Assembly: GCF_030272615.1 (NCBI RefSeq)
Contig: NC_081407.1
Location: 142,416,897 to 142,480,896 of the forward strand
Reading direction: 5' to 3'
From: Cryptomeria japonica
Lineage: Eukaryota > Streptophyta > Pinopsida > Cupressales > Cupressaceae
Length of the DNA stretch: 64,000 bases
Within the stretch, counting starts at the first letter, position 1; every line of letters starts with the position of its first letter. Below, piece after piece: positions 50,621 through 60,522 of the stretch. The notes beneath the pieces were generated by a model that worked only from the letters and a program-made list of their open reading frames with translations, made no database searches and was not told the origin of the DNA. Both the position numbers and the translations under genes were made by a program.

Positions 50621-51383
50621 CCAATGATTTGTAATTAGTGACATCTACCACTAGGTCCTCATTAGATAGTTTTTTTATTTGTGGGGAAGTGGGACTAGGG
50701 AGAGTCTTGCCTAAACAGAGATGGACATCATTGATCTTAATTGTATAAGTTGAGTACTGTGTTGTCTCATTAGAGTAAGCCTGTTGGATAGACTTGTTGT
50801 TAGGATTGGGTGTCGGTCAAGCAGGAAATTATGGTGCTCTTGGTGGAGCAAAGGTAGCCATGTTTTGGTTGGGCATAATGGCCAAATGTCGAGGGAGTGC
50901 ATTGGGCATGAGCATAGATTGCTGAGAAGAAGGTTGTTGTTGCTATGGGTAAGTAGCATTGGACTATTGCCATTGTTGGATTCCACACAATGGTTGAGAC
51001 CATGGGTTTTGTTGGTTGTGCTATTGATTATAATTTAGGTATTGGTATTGAGGTGGCTAGGACCTGTTGTGGCATCCATTTTGATGCATTACCTTGCCAT
51101 TATGGGTTTTACATGGCATTCCAAGGTTGAAAATTTTAGTTTGCAACATTTTGTTGAACTTTAGGAAATTAAGGATTGTAAGACAATGGGTTTAATGGCA
51201 TGCCTTTTTTTTTTTTTTGTCATGGCTTGCTTTGAGATATCTAGAAGATTTGTCCATCCTCATTGTCTATTGCATAAAACTCTGGATGGGTCTTCAGAGA
51301 TGACAACAATCCTTTTACACTTCCAATTAGACCTTTTTTTGTCTATAATAAGGGCAATACTTTGCGAGTGCAACCTCAACTTC
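50621..51383 (-). other. Degraded region downstream of gypsy gag
   Basis: Minus-strand sequence continuing the gag frame with many stops. Pro/Gln/Asn-rich as in gag C-termini, but no zinc knuckle can be recognised. T-run at about 51208-51219. Confidence 0.4.
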
Positions 51384-52133
51384 TTATTGTTTCTTCTTAA
51401 TGTGAAGAGTGTCTAGCTCGGTTTCCAAATGACTTGTTATGTCTTCCTTCATGTCAAAAATAAGGTTTCTCAATTCCACCCTTGAGACATCAACAGATGT
51501 TTCAGTGGTAGGAAGCAACCTAGGACTTTTGTTCTTGCTCATAGTGGACCAGGAGTAATTCCTAAAAAGCTTGCATATATCATCAAAGGTTTCTTGGGTA
51601 ATATCAAACCCACCTAGTAGATTGAGTGCATAAATTCATTCCTTATTGATTCCCCAAGGGAAGACCAACTTAAGAGAATTAGGAGTAAGCCTATATTATT
51701 TGGATTTCTTCAAACAAAATTGGAGTCTATCTATGCAATCTTCAAGTGGCTCATCTTCTCTCTAGGGCATCTTCAAGATGTCTTCCTTTGTAGTGTCTCC
51801 ACCTCTACAATAATCTTGATATATTTACAAAAAATTCTCTTTCATTGTAGCCCAGATAGTGATTGCATTGCTACTTAGCCCCATAAACCGCCACAATGTA
51901 GAATCCTTTAGGTGTTTGGAAAAAGCTTCAGTCGATGGGCATTAGTAACATAATCATAGCTTCTGCATAATACATTAAATTCAAATAGAAAAAGTATTAG
52001 GGTCTTTAGTGACCAGGCCATAAAAATAAGGGAGGAAATTTGGGGGTATATTCTTCAATGCTTCTACCCTCTCCTGGTCAAAGATTGGAAATGCAAAGGT
52101 GATTGGTGCATTAGGGTTGTCTATGTCACCCAT
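51384..52133 (-). pseudogene. gag: Gypsy C gag remnant
   Basis: From ATG 52133. Conserved retrotransposon gag phrases LKLFPNTLKDSTLWRFMGLS, ATMKENFL, DEPLEDCIDRLQFCLKKSK and LKLVFPWGINKE are visible in one frame, interrupted by four stops, ending at TAA 51384. The primer-binding site lies 410 bp upstream (52544-52563), so this is the 5' part of a minus-strand gypsy element whose pol is missing. Confidence 0.8.
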
Positions 52134-52543
52134 TATTGCTATTGTTTCTTGTGAATTCTCTTGAGTAGGTTATCATTTTTTATTATTAGAAGATGTCAAA
52201 TCTATGTGTGTGCTAAATGGGTCTTTTGATGTTTGTGTTGACTCTAGTGGGTTCTCTGGCCCCTCTCCTAAAGCCAAGGCATCTCCTACACTTTATTTGT
52301 AGGGAAGAAACCTTCCTCTAGCATCCATCTTCCAGTGCATTCAATTGAAGTGTAGAGCTTATAGGCTATCTTATTGCACTTTCTTGTAAAGATGTTGATA
52401 CCAGTCTTAAAATATAACGTTCCTACTTTTGAAAGAAAACACCTATACTACTAGAAAGTAAATAATAAAAAGGAAATTGCAGTAAATGATATAAAGTAAA
52501 CAACAGGAAACAAACCTAGACTTAAGAATCCTAAACCTTAGCA

Positions 52544-52563
52544 CCATCCCTGACAACGACACT
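52544..52563 (-). other. Gypsy C primer-binding site
   Basis: Minus-strand AGTGTCGTTGTCAGGGATGG, a mutated tRNA-Asp-type site, about six bases from a putative LTR end (TG at 52569). Confidence 0.7.
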
Positions 52564-52568
52564 AAAAA

Positions 52569-53560
52569 TGACTGGTCTCCTCTATATACATAGAGTTGAT
52601 GCAGTATGTCATGCACTCAGCCTAGTTGAAGTGTTCAATGTGGTAACTTAATGTCTTAAGTGGAGGCTTCACTTAATTATCGACCAGGGATGTATCTTCA
52701 AAGATGGTGTTTGTACTATGTGTGCATCAAAGGAGTTCTCAAGCTTTCTATCATTGCATGAATAAAATACTAACTAATGAAAGTATCAAAATGATGGAAC
52801 TGAAAAACTATTTGATATAGTAGTTGTTGTGGATTACTCAAAGAGTGACTTAGTAGTGGCAATAGGTAACAACTAATAATATGACAAAGTGATAGTTTTG
52901 TTGCAATTAGGATTTAACTACAAATAGTATTAACAAGCCATAATGATAAAATTAACAACAATTAAGTAACCAATGACAATCTATCTACTACATTCATAAA
53001 TAAACTAAGTACAATAAAGAGAAAGGGAGAATTACAATATCTCAAGTGGTCCTTTCTTTAGGAGTGCAATCTCCAAAAAGTAATAGTACACTAATTCAGT
53101 AAATAACAATCATTGCTTGTTCTAAGTATAAAATCATGTTTAAGACAACAAAATTTACAAATACGCAAAAGATCTAGCAACAACCATTATCTGCATTGTC
53201 TATAATTCTATCATTAACTAACTATAAATGAAAAACAACTTAATTCATAGAAGAAGATTGTGACTGAAACAACACTTCCCCTTTAAAGAAATCATAGGAA
53301 GTGGATGAATTACTTCTTCTAACTCAACCTAGACAAATGTCACTCTTCCCTAACACTGAGGTAAAAAATTCAATAAAGAAAAAATAAAAAATAATGACTA
53401 GCCCTACAAGATTCTTGTTTTGAGACATACTCTTTTATTCCATAATAACACAAATCAGGGATGTGGTTCAACATATTAAGTTTGAATCAATGAGGCGTAA
53501 TCCCATCATCTTCCTAGATTAATATAGGAGCACTAGATTAGTTCAAACCAACATTTGGAT
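52569..53560 (-). other. Probable gypsy C 5' LTR, not delimited
   Basis: AT-rich sequence right of the primer-binding site, with a TATA-like TATATAGAGG on the minus strand near the end. The outer border is not visible. Confidence 0.4.
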
Positions 53561-54480
53561 TTGATTCCGATAAGATATCGATCCTGGTATTGGTCTGGTA
53601 TTGGTATGTTCTTACCGATTGGTCTTGCAGTGTATGGAGCAAAGATGAATCGGGTTGTGGGTGTTTTCTGTAACCTGCAGATCATTGAGTGATATTGTTT
53701 TGAGCCTTGACCGATGTTCCCAAAGGACCGTGTGAATTTTTATGCATTTTGGGATGTTCTTGGTGATTTGGGCCGACATGTTATTGTTTACACATTTCAT
53801 CATGAACCGGTTGGTCTTTGGTTGACTTGATCGAGTTGTTATTTATTGCATATGGTATAAAGGGAAGTTTTGAGAATCATTTTAGGGGATAGAGGTCTAA
53901 GAAAGAAGAGATCGAGTGAAGATGTATTTTTCAGAGAGATTCTAGTCTGAGGGGACTAAAGTCCGGATGGACTGAGGTTCGGATAAGTGCAGACTATTAC
54001 CAAAGGCCAATTTGTCGAGCAGAAGATCTGCAAACCTTAGATTTGTGTTGTAAGGATTGTTTTGTAATCCTGGGCTACGGTCCAACATGTGTAGCTATTG
54101 AAGGCATATGCAATTCATTAAATGGTTGTAATGATTGTTTTATCTTGTTACCGATTATATCATGTGTTACTTCTACAGGTTAGGGTTGCTCTTTATCTAT
54201 TTACCGGTTATATCTTGTGTTGTGTTACCAGTTCCCGGTATTTTGCATGGTGTTTTGTGTTATAGGCTGCAAGGCAGGGATGTCCTTCATTGGATCTCCC
54301 TACCTTGACTACATCACAGATGCTACAATTCCTTGGTAGAAAAAGTCAACAAGGACTCATCGTGACTACAACATCCCTTGTATTCTTTAATTATTCCCAC
54401 ATGAACCGATAGGGTGGATCTCTTTTCGCTACTCTCAAGTTGCATTTGGCTTTAAGATTCCTTCAAGCTACATGTTGGTC
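53561..54480 (+). other. LTR-like fragment with TATA box
   Basis: Non-coding. Rich in ACCGGT/ACCGAT words as in the copia A LTR, with GGTATAAAGGGAAG at 53857 followed by a purine-rich leader. Probably an LTR fragment of another copia-type family. Ends not found. Confidence 0.4.
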
Positions 54481-55349
54481 TCTCACAAGAAGTAATAATC
54501 AACATAAATTATCATCCATAACATTTGATAATATATCAGCCATTAAAAAACATAACATATTTCATATCAACATATGAATATATATTATAACTAGATGATA
54601 ATGTAGTTTTGAGGATAATTAAAGCATATAAAATTTTGATAATAGTTTAATAAAGTAGTAGGAAACTAATCAAACTAAGACATTAATAGCTTTCATCACT
54701 ATTCACACTTAAGTTTAATTAGGGTTTTCCATGATTTTGTCTCACTTTGTATATTGAGATACATGTCCTCATTTATTGAGACACCTACTACATGCATACT
54801 TGCAGCTTGCTTATATGTGTGTGAAGTGAGCTCACAGTGTTTCTACTTTAGAGGTGTAGTCAATACTTAATCTTACTTTCTCCCCTCCTCATCTTTGTTT
54901 ATATATACAAGGTTGATCATTGTATTTATATACTGTCATTTTCATATGATAGATATCCTATTTTGTGTTCATCATTTCACTAATGGAAGGTTATTTTCAT
55001 GCTTTTAGATTCTTGTCTTACTCTACCATATTCACACTTTACAATTCACATCAAAATTAAACAAATTAAAATTACATATATATTACACCTTGATCTTGTA
55101 GATATGGATATGTAGGAAGTTTGGGTAATCAAAGAAGGCTCACAATACACAAGTTATGAAAAATGAGGTTGGAAAATTTTTAGAGGTTGGACATACAAAC
55201 TTGTGTTAAACATTTAAATAATTATTTATCACTTAGATAAACCAGTTAATTCAATCTAAAAATAAAACTGAATTCGCTATATAACAAGAATAATTCAATA
55301 TATGGATTGCTATTCTTCAAGGCTTTTGGTTTAATTTTGAGGTAGGACT
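54481..55349. other. Non-coding; part resembles the solo LTR family
   Basis: Around 54710-55010 the sequence has the same layout as the solo LTR at 49783 (CACTTAAGTTTAATTAGGG, lists of short C-rich words, TATATATACAAGGTTGATC). It may be a diverged relative. No gene. Confidence 0.35.
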
Positions 55350-56687
55350 TGTTGGCAACAACAATGAAGGAAAACTGAGAGGTGGGGAGGGTGAATCAAT
55401 TTTCACCAGATTCAACAATTTAAGCACAATCTTAGATCTGATCAACTGCAACAAGAATAAAGATAAACACAATAATAAAAACACACATAACACCAAGCTT
55501 TTGACATGGAAAACCTTGTTAAGGGAAAAACCACGGTGGGAACCTACCCACAATAAGATGATACTCTACAGTAGTATGTGTAAATATTACAATGGGGAAT
55601 GCACATGCATTTAGGTACACTTCCTAGAGCTCATTGCTCAAAATATAATGACCCAGAAGGATCCAACCCTTAGGGAAGGTTCACTACCTTACAATAACAT
55701 TCAGACTACAATCTGATTAAGATGAACTAAAAGAATAACATCTCCTAATGCCAGATGATAGTTTCGGTTAAGCACATTTGTTTTCTCTACAACATTCTCT
55801 ACTCAATACATCACAACAAAAGACGAATTCACTAATTCACACATACACCACTCTTCGATAATGAAAACACAACTCCCATACCCAAATTACATGAATCTAA
55901 CACCCATTTATACAATTCATCAACCTTGACTATAAGGTTGGCTCAAATCCTCAACATCTAATTACAAAATTACATCACACGATACATAAATCATCCACCG
56001 AACCAATACAATTCCATAGATGACATAACATGGACCCAAATCAAATCCTCGAATATGCAACGCCACCAGAAATCTTGCCAAGATCAAGAACAACATGCTA
56101 CACCACCAAAAATACTGCATAACATGAAGAATATCACCGGACCCAAAAGATCTTTAATACCATGCTCAATGATCAATACATACCACCAAAAAAATAGGAC
56201 ACAATCAGGAAACACCAACAAGCACGTTAGAACCATCTGCAATAGCTGCACCAACACCACTTATTCAAATCTTCATTGATCAACACGCTAACACTCAAGA
56301 AAAATTAACAATACCAATTCAGACTAGAACGATAAGTTGTGGAGCACCAAATCACAAACCATCTAAATTGAAGATACTCATGAATATCCAAAACATTCTC
56401 CCAAATCCGTAACTCAAGATATGATCATTCCAGAGCACAACAGATCAAATACCATACTCTGCCAACCACTGAACAAAAATACCAAATCTCAATCTGAATC
56501 AAATGATACGATCAAGTAATCTTCTGGATCACTAAAACCAATAAAGAATGAAGTATCTTTAGTTGATTCAACATCCAAAATAGATAAACCAACTAGATTA
56601 ACTTTCTACAATCACCGGAGCACCAAAACACAGGAATATGTTGACATCAATGACAACAACATATCCCAGTAACAATAATATCCAACA
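55350..56687 (-). repeat. Copia D 3' LTR
   Basis: Minus strand TGTTGGATATTATTG to GTTGCCAACA, 1338 bp, with purine-rich GACAAAGGGGGAGAT just upstream. No second copy in the window. Confidence 0.85.
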
Positions 56688-56705
56688 ATCTCCCCCTTTG
56701 TCATT

Positions 56706-56982
56706 TTAAAAAAAACCTATGCCTGGTAAAAATTTTAATGTGACTGGTGACGCTAGCACGACACGCCCTCCGGCTCTACGTGAATGATTTTGACCCGAAG
56801 CTATGAATTGGTGAGGCCACAAATGGGGGATCTCATCTCCATACTTCACTTGTTTAAATCCGTGAGCACGATGGCCCAACGAAGGTACAAGGCCTTGTAA
56901 GCACAATGGCCTAGCAGGGATTTGAACCTTGGTGGCCGCTTCACCAACAAAGTGTTTAAACCATGACACTACATATCCGAAG
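56706..56982 (-). mobile_element. tRNA-derived SINE
   Basis: 277 bp flanked by 21-bp direct repeats (56685-56705 and 56983-57003, one mismatch). On the minus strand it starts with a tRNA-like head: A-box-like TAGTGTCATGG, then B box GGTTCAAATCC about 45 bases later. It ends in a T-run with two As. Head and long target duplication are typical of plant SINEs moved by LINE machinery. It sits at the polypurine tract of copia D. Confidence 0.85.
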
Positions 56983-57379
56983 ACAATCTCCCCCTTTCTC
57001 ATTGATGGCAACATATGAATGTGAAAAATAATCAATGCAGAGGAATCAATCAATATCAACAATCACCGACAAACTCCCCCTAAGATCATGCACACAAAGC
57101 TTCAAAGATAAGGCAATTTTTCACATGCTTCTCTTCCTTTTTGACTAATGCGAAAGACATAATACAAACTGTGCTTCTCTCCCCCACATAGGATAAACTC
57201 ACAAGTTTGAACATCTGAATTACTTGTTGACTACTCTGGCTGAGTAGGAACACCCACTCATCAATCCAGATAAGAGGATAAGACCTTGCAGTCCACCAGA
57301 TTGATGCAACTCAATGCATCTAGCTCTCATCAGGAGGGTCAAAGACCCCTAACTTGTCTCTCAAATAGACAAATGTATC

Positions 57380-58548
57380 TACAGGAAAAGGCTTACTGAA
57401 AATATCTACAATTTAATCCTTTGTAGATACATACTCCAATCTGACTTCTTCATCACTGACATTCTCCCTCAAGAAATGATACTTAATTGATATATGCTTA
57501 ATTGGAAATATTGATAGAACTTGAATTATCATAGTATATAACAATAGGCTCATCATACACAACTCTAATATCCTTCAACATCTGTTTCATCCAGACTACC
57601 TTAGTACAATTGCTAGCACCAACAATGTATTCGGCTTCAACAGTAGATAGATATATAGCATCTTATTTTTTACTGGACCATGAAACCAATTTCTTTCCTA
57701 GAAAGAAATCTCCATTGGTAGTGCTCTTCCAGTCATCAACATCACCTACCCAATCAATATCAGTATAAGCACATAACATGAAATCATTATTCTTTGGATA
57801 CCATAAACCATAGTCAACTATTCCCTTCAAGTATCTAAAAAATCCTCTTCATAGAAGTAACATGAGTCTCTTTAGGATAGCTTGAAATATAGCACAAACA
57901 CAAACAACATGCATAATATCTGGTCTAGTCTGAGTCAAGTACAATAATCCACCAACCATAGATCTATACAAAGACTGATTAACTTTCTGAGATTCATCAT
58001 GCTTAGACAACTTGCATCCAGTCACCATAGGAGTTCCAATAGGTTTGGATTCAACTAACCCAAACTTCTTCAATAATTCCTTCACATACTTAGATTGAGA
58101 AATGAAAACGCCTTTATCAATTTGTGTAATCTGTAACCCTAAGAAGAATTTCATCTCACCTATCATAGACATCTCAAATTCTTTTTGCATATCATCAACA
58201 AACTTCATACTCAAATCATCATCTCCTCCAAAAATAATGTCATCAACAAAGACTTCAACAATGAAAATATTATCATTATCAACCTTAAAGTACAAATTAC
58301 TGTCAACAGTACCTTTACAGAATCCCAATTTCATCAAATATCTATCCAATCTAGCATACTAGGCTCTAGGTGCTTGCTTCAATCGATAGAGTTCTTTCTT
58401 CAATTTGCATACCATGTCTCCTTCATTTGATAATGAGAATCCATTCGGTTGCTCAATGTAGACTTCCTCTTCCAAATCACCATTCAAAAAGTCCAACTTA
58501 ACATCCATCTGATATACCTTGGAATTCTTGTAAGAAACATATGCAAGC
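57380..58548 (-). pseudogene. pol: Copia D reverse transcriptase and RNase H
   Basis: RT from about 58548: [36 protein letters not shown], catalytic FVDDIIFGGDDD near 58230, FFLGLQITQ and LYLTQTRPDI. A stop (TAG for Trp) lies near 58360 and a frameshift near 57880. RNase H follows: DIDWVGDVDDWKSTTNG, FFLGKKLVSWSSKK and STVEAEYIVGASN. The N-terminal half of pol is absent because element B inserted at 58549. Confidence 0.9.
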
Positions 58549-59323
58549 TGTATATGGTGAAAATGGATAGCAATAAACAACAATATTGAAAGACTAAAAT
58601 GGATTCAACCACCAAACCCTAGCCTAACAATGAACAAAGATCCACCATAACATATGAAGATAACCTAAGACAATGCAAAATAACTCAAAAATCACAAAGA
58701 TTATACCATCGCATGTCCACTAGGGTTTTGATCTCCATTCTTCCTATCTCCATTGATCTTGTTTGATATGCTTGCTCTCAGATTTTTATGTGCACAAGAG
58801 CTCAATAAAGAACGGAATGTGGTTGCAAGTAGGATCGTAGTGTAGCCAAGTCCTCCAAAATTAGTCATTAGGGTTTGTCAATGAAGAAAGCATCTCCTTA
58901 AATAGAAGACACAATAAGAAATGGAGGGTTAAGATTGAGAGGTGTAAAAAGAGAGGTCGGCTAGGATTAGAGGGTAGGTATAAGAAATACCAAAATAATG
59001 AAAGAGGTAGGTAGTGTAGGAAATAAGAGATGAATGACATGTGTCATGTGTAGAAAAGGTTAATGAATTAATTAAATAAATAAAGATTTATTTAATTAAT
59101 AGAAGAAGTAGGACAATTAAATAAATAAAATATTTATTTAATTTAGGAAAGGGATAATTTAAATAAATAAATGTATTTATTTAAATGAGAAATAAGGCTA
59201 GAAGAGGATAAATGAATTGATTAAATAAATAAAGATTTATTTAATTAATAGAAGAATTAGGCTTAGATAATTAAATAAATAAAATATTTATTTAATTAGA
59301 CATGACAATTTTGAGTGTCTACA
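58549..59323 (-). repeat. Gypsy B 3' LTR
   Basis: 775 bp. Minus strand starts TGTAGACACTCAAAATTGTC and ends CCATATACA. TATA-like TCTATTTAAGGAG (minus) at about 58890-58905. Contains ATTTAATTAAATAAATA runs. The interruption of copia D coding sequence at exactly this border confirms the end. Confidence 0.85.
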
Positions 59324-59338
59324 TTTTGCCCCTCTTTG
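59324..59338 (-). other. Gypsy B polypurine tract
   Basis: Minus-strand CAAAGAGGGGCAAAA directly next to the LTR; primes plus-strand DNA synthesis in this family. Identical to the tract at 19451-19465. Confidence 0.9.
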
Positions 59339-59669
59339 AGACAATGCGGCTTGTCGCGTTGTTTCAAAGAAGATAAGATGAACTGATACAGAGTTGCCCC
59401 AGGATGGGAATGATATGCCCCCTCGAGAGATTGGATGAAAAAGTCTGGAAAGATTGCAGACAATCTCTCGATAAAAAAAAGATGGGATAGAATGGACTGA
59501 TTGGATAAAGTGACAAAGTCACGGGATGAGGAAGACTGACTCGGGAAATGAGGGCGAGGGCTAGGGTAGGCTATAAGATAGACCACGGGCAAAAGACATC
59601 CTCATTGTCATCCACACCCTTACGAGATCACAGTGCAGAGCGAGAAAAGAGCAGCAGCAGTCAGCAGCG
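59339..59669 (+). promoter_or_regulatory. Region upstream of the antisense PMD gene
   Basis: 330 bp between polypurine tract and PMD start. It should hold the promoter or 5' leader of the antisense gene. I see a weak TATA-like GGCTATAAGATAG at 59568, about 100 bp before the ATG. Function inferred. Confidence 0.4.
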
Positions 59670-59844
59670 ATGGCATTCGTTCATAGATTCGACCGTGTCC
59701 GCCGATTCCAGCGACCAGCCGATGCAGGAGAGCCGGTAAGTACCCGAAAACCTCCTCGTACTTTCACGCATTTCGAGTTTTGTCATAAATGCATGTTTAG
59801 GAGCAATAAATGCGCTAGAAATAGGATAGTTTAAAAGTGCAAAA

Positions 59845-60165
59845 ACGCGCAACCGCGTCTGTGTCAGCGCCAGGCGCGTCTGTGTCCAACAGGCGCGTCT
59901 GTGTCGGGTCCAGGCACGTCTGTGCCTGGAACCGCGTTTGTGTTGATTGCGGATGCGTTTGTGAAATTCAACAGCGTCTGTGATTTTTAGTAGCGTTTAT
60001 GTCATGCAGGGACGTCTGTATTCCCTGGTCGCGTTTGTGTCTGGCATAGGCACGTTTGTGTTCAGAAAGCGCGTCTGTGTTGCAGAGGCACGTTTATGCA
60101 GTCTATAAGCGCGTTTATGAGTTAAAAGTGCGTGTGTGTTGAAACATTGCGTTTGTGTGTTTAAA
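59845..60165 (+). repeat. Intronic cluster of GCGYSTYTGTGT motifs
   Basis: About 17 copies of GCGCGTCTGTGT or GCGTTTGTGT in the same orientation at 12-30 bp steps, unusually CpG-rich. Several are centred in perfect inverted repeats: CCAGGCA-cgtctg-TGCCTGG (59910-59929), CAGGGA-cgtctgtat-TCCCTG (60007-60027), AAACA...TGTTT (60142-60162). Confidence 0.8.
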
Positions 60166-60190
60166 TGCATGGTTTTAGTCCTTTAGGTCA

Positions 60191-60522
60191 AATCGGCAGT
60201 TCTGTGATGAACATACGCTGTCGATTGGATAAGCTGCTGAGAGGATACACTCAAGCAGGTCCTCTAGGAAGATTAGGATAAATCAAGGCACTTTGTGATG
60301 AACAGGGAGCACCAGGATAGACAGCACTTTGTGATGAACAGGGAGTGCGAATGTGAGTGACACTTTGTGATGAACAGGGAATGTCACACACGTAGTACTT
60401 TGTGATGAACAGTGAGCACTACTAGGATAAATAGCAACACTTTGTGATGAACAGTGAGTGTCACTAGGGTAGATAGCCATATGCATTTAGGTAGCATTTT
60501 GTGATAAACAGTGAATGCCTAC
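60191..60522 (+). repeat. Array of seven hairpins with common loop TGTGATGAACA
   Basis: Repeats centred on CTTTGTGATGAACAGKGA recur about every 33-55 bp. Each core is flanked by arms that pair with one another but differ between copies: 60191/60218 (9 pairs incl. one G-T), 60287/60308 (weak), 60324/60344 (GCACT/AGTGC), 60357/60380 (7 of 8), 60392/60415 (7 of 8), 60437/60457 (ACACT/AGTGT), 60491/60514 (GTAG-CATT/AATGCCTAC with one bulge). The last copy has TGTGATAAACA. The array ends 33 bp before the 3' splice site of the PMD intron. Changes on both arms compensate, which suggests that the folded form matters. Confidence 0.85.

Larger units (their letters stand above)
55350..58548 (-). mobile_element. 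Ty1/copia element D, 3' part
   Basis: Minus-strand copia: RT and RNase H (58548-57380), polypurine tract, 3' LTR (56687-55350). The rest of pol is cut off by gypsy B at 58549. The LTR shares the CCACCGTGGTTTTTCCC phrase with copia A but is a different subfamily. Confidence 0.88.

Noticed and set aside
56706-56982. tRNA gene suggested by the B box GGTTCAAATCC
   Set aside because: No complete cloverleaf can be formed, and the unit has SINE length, a T-rich tail and a 21-bp target duplication.
60191-60522. Regularly spaced repeats resembling a CRISPR array
   Set aside because: The window is plant nuclear DNA, there are no cas genes, and the sequence between cores is short, of uneven length and pairs with the other flank. 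It is a hairpin array, not repeat plus foreign spacer.
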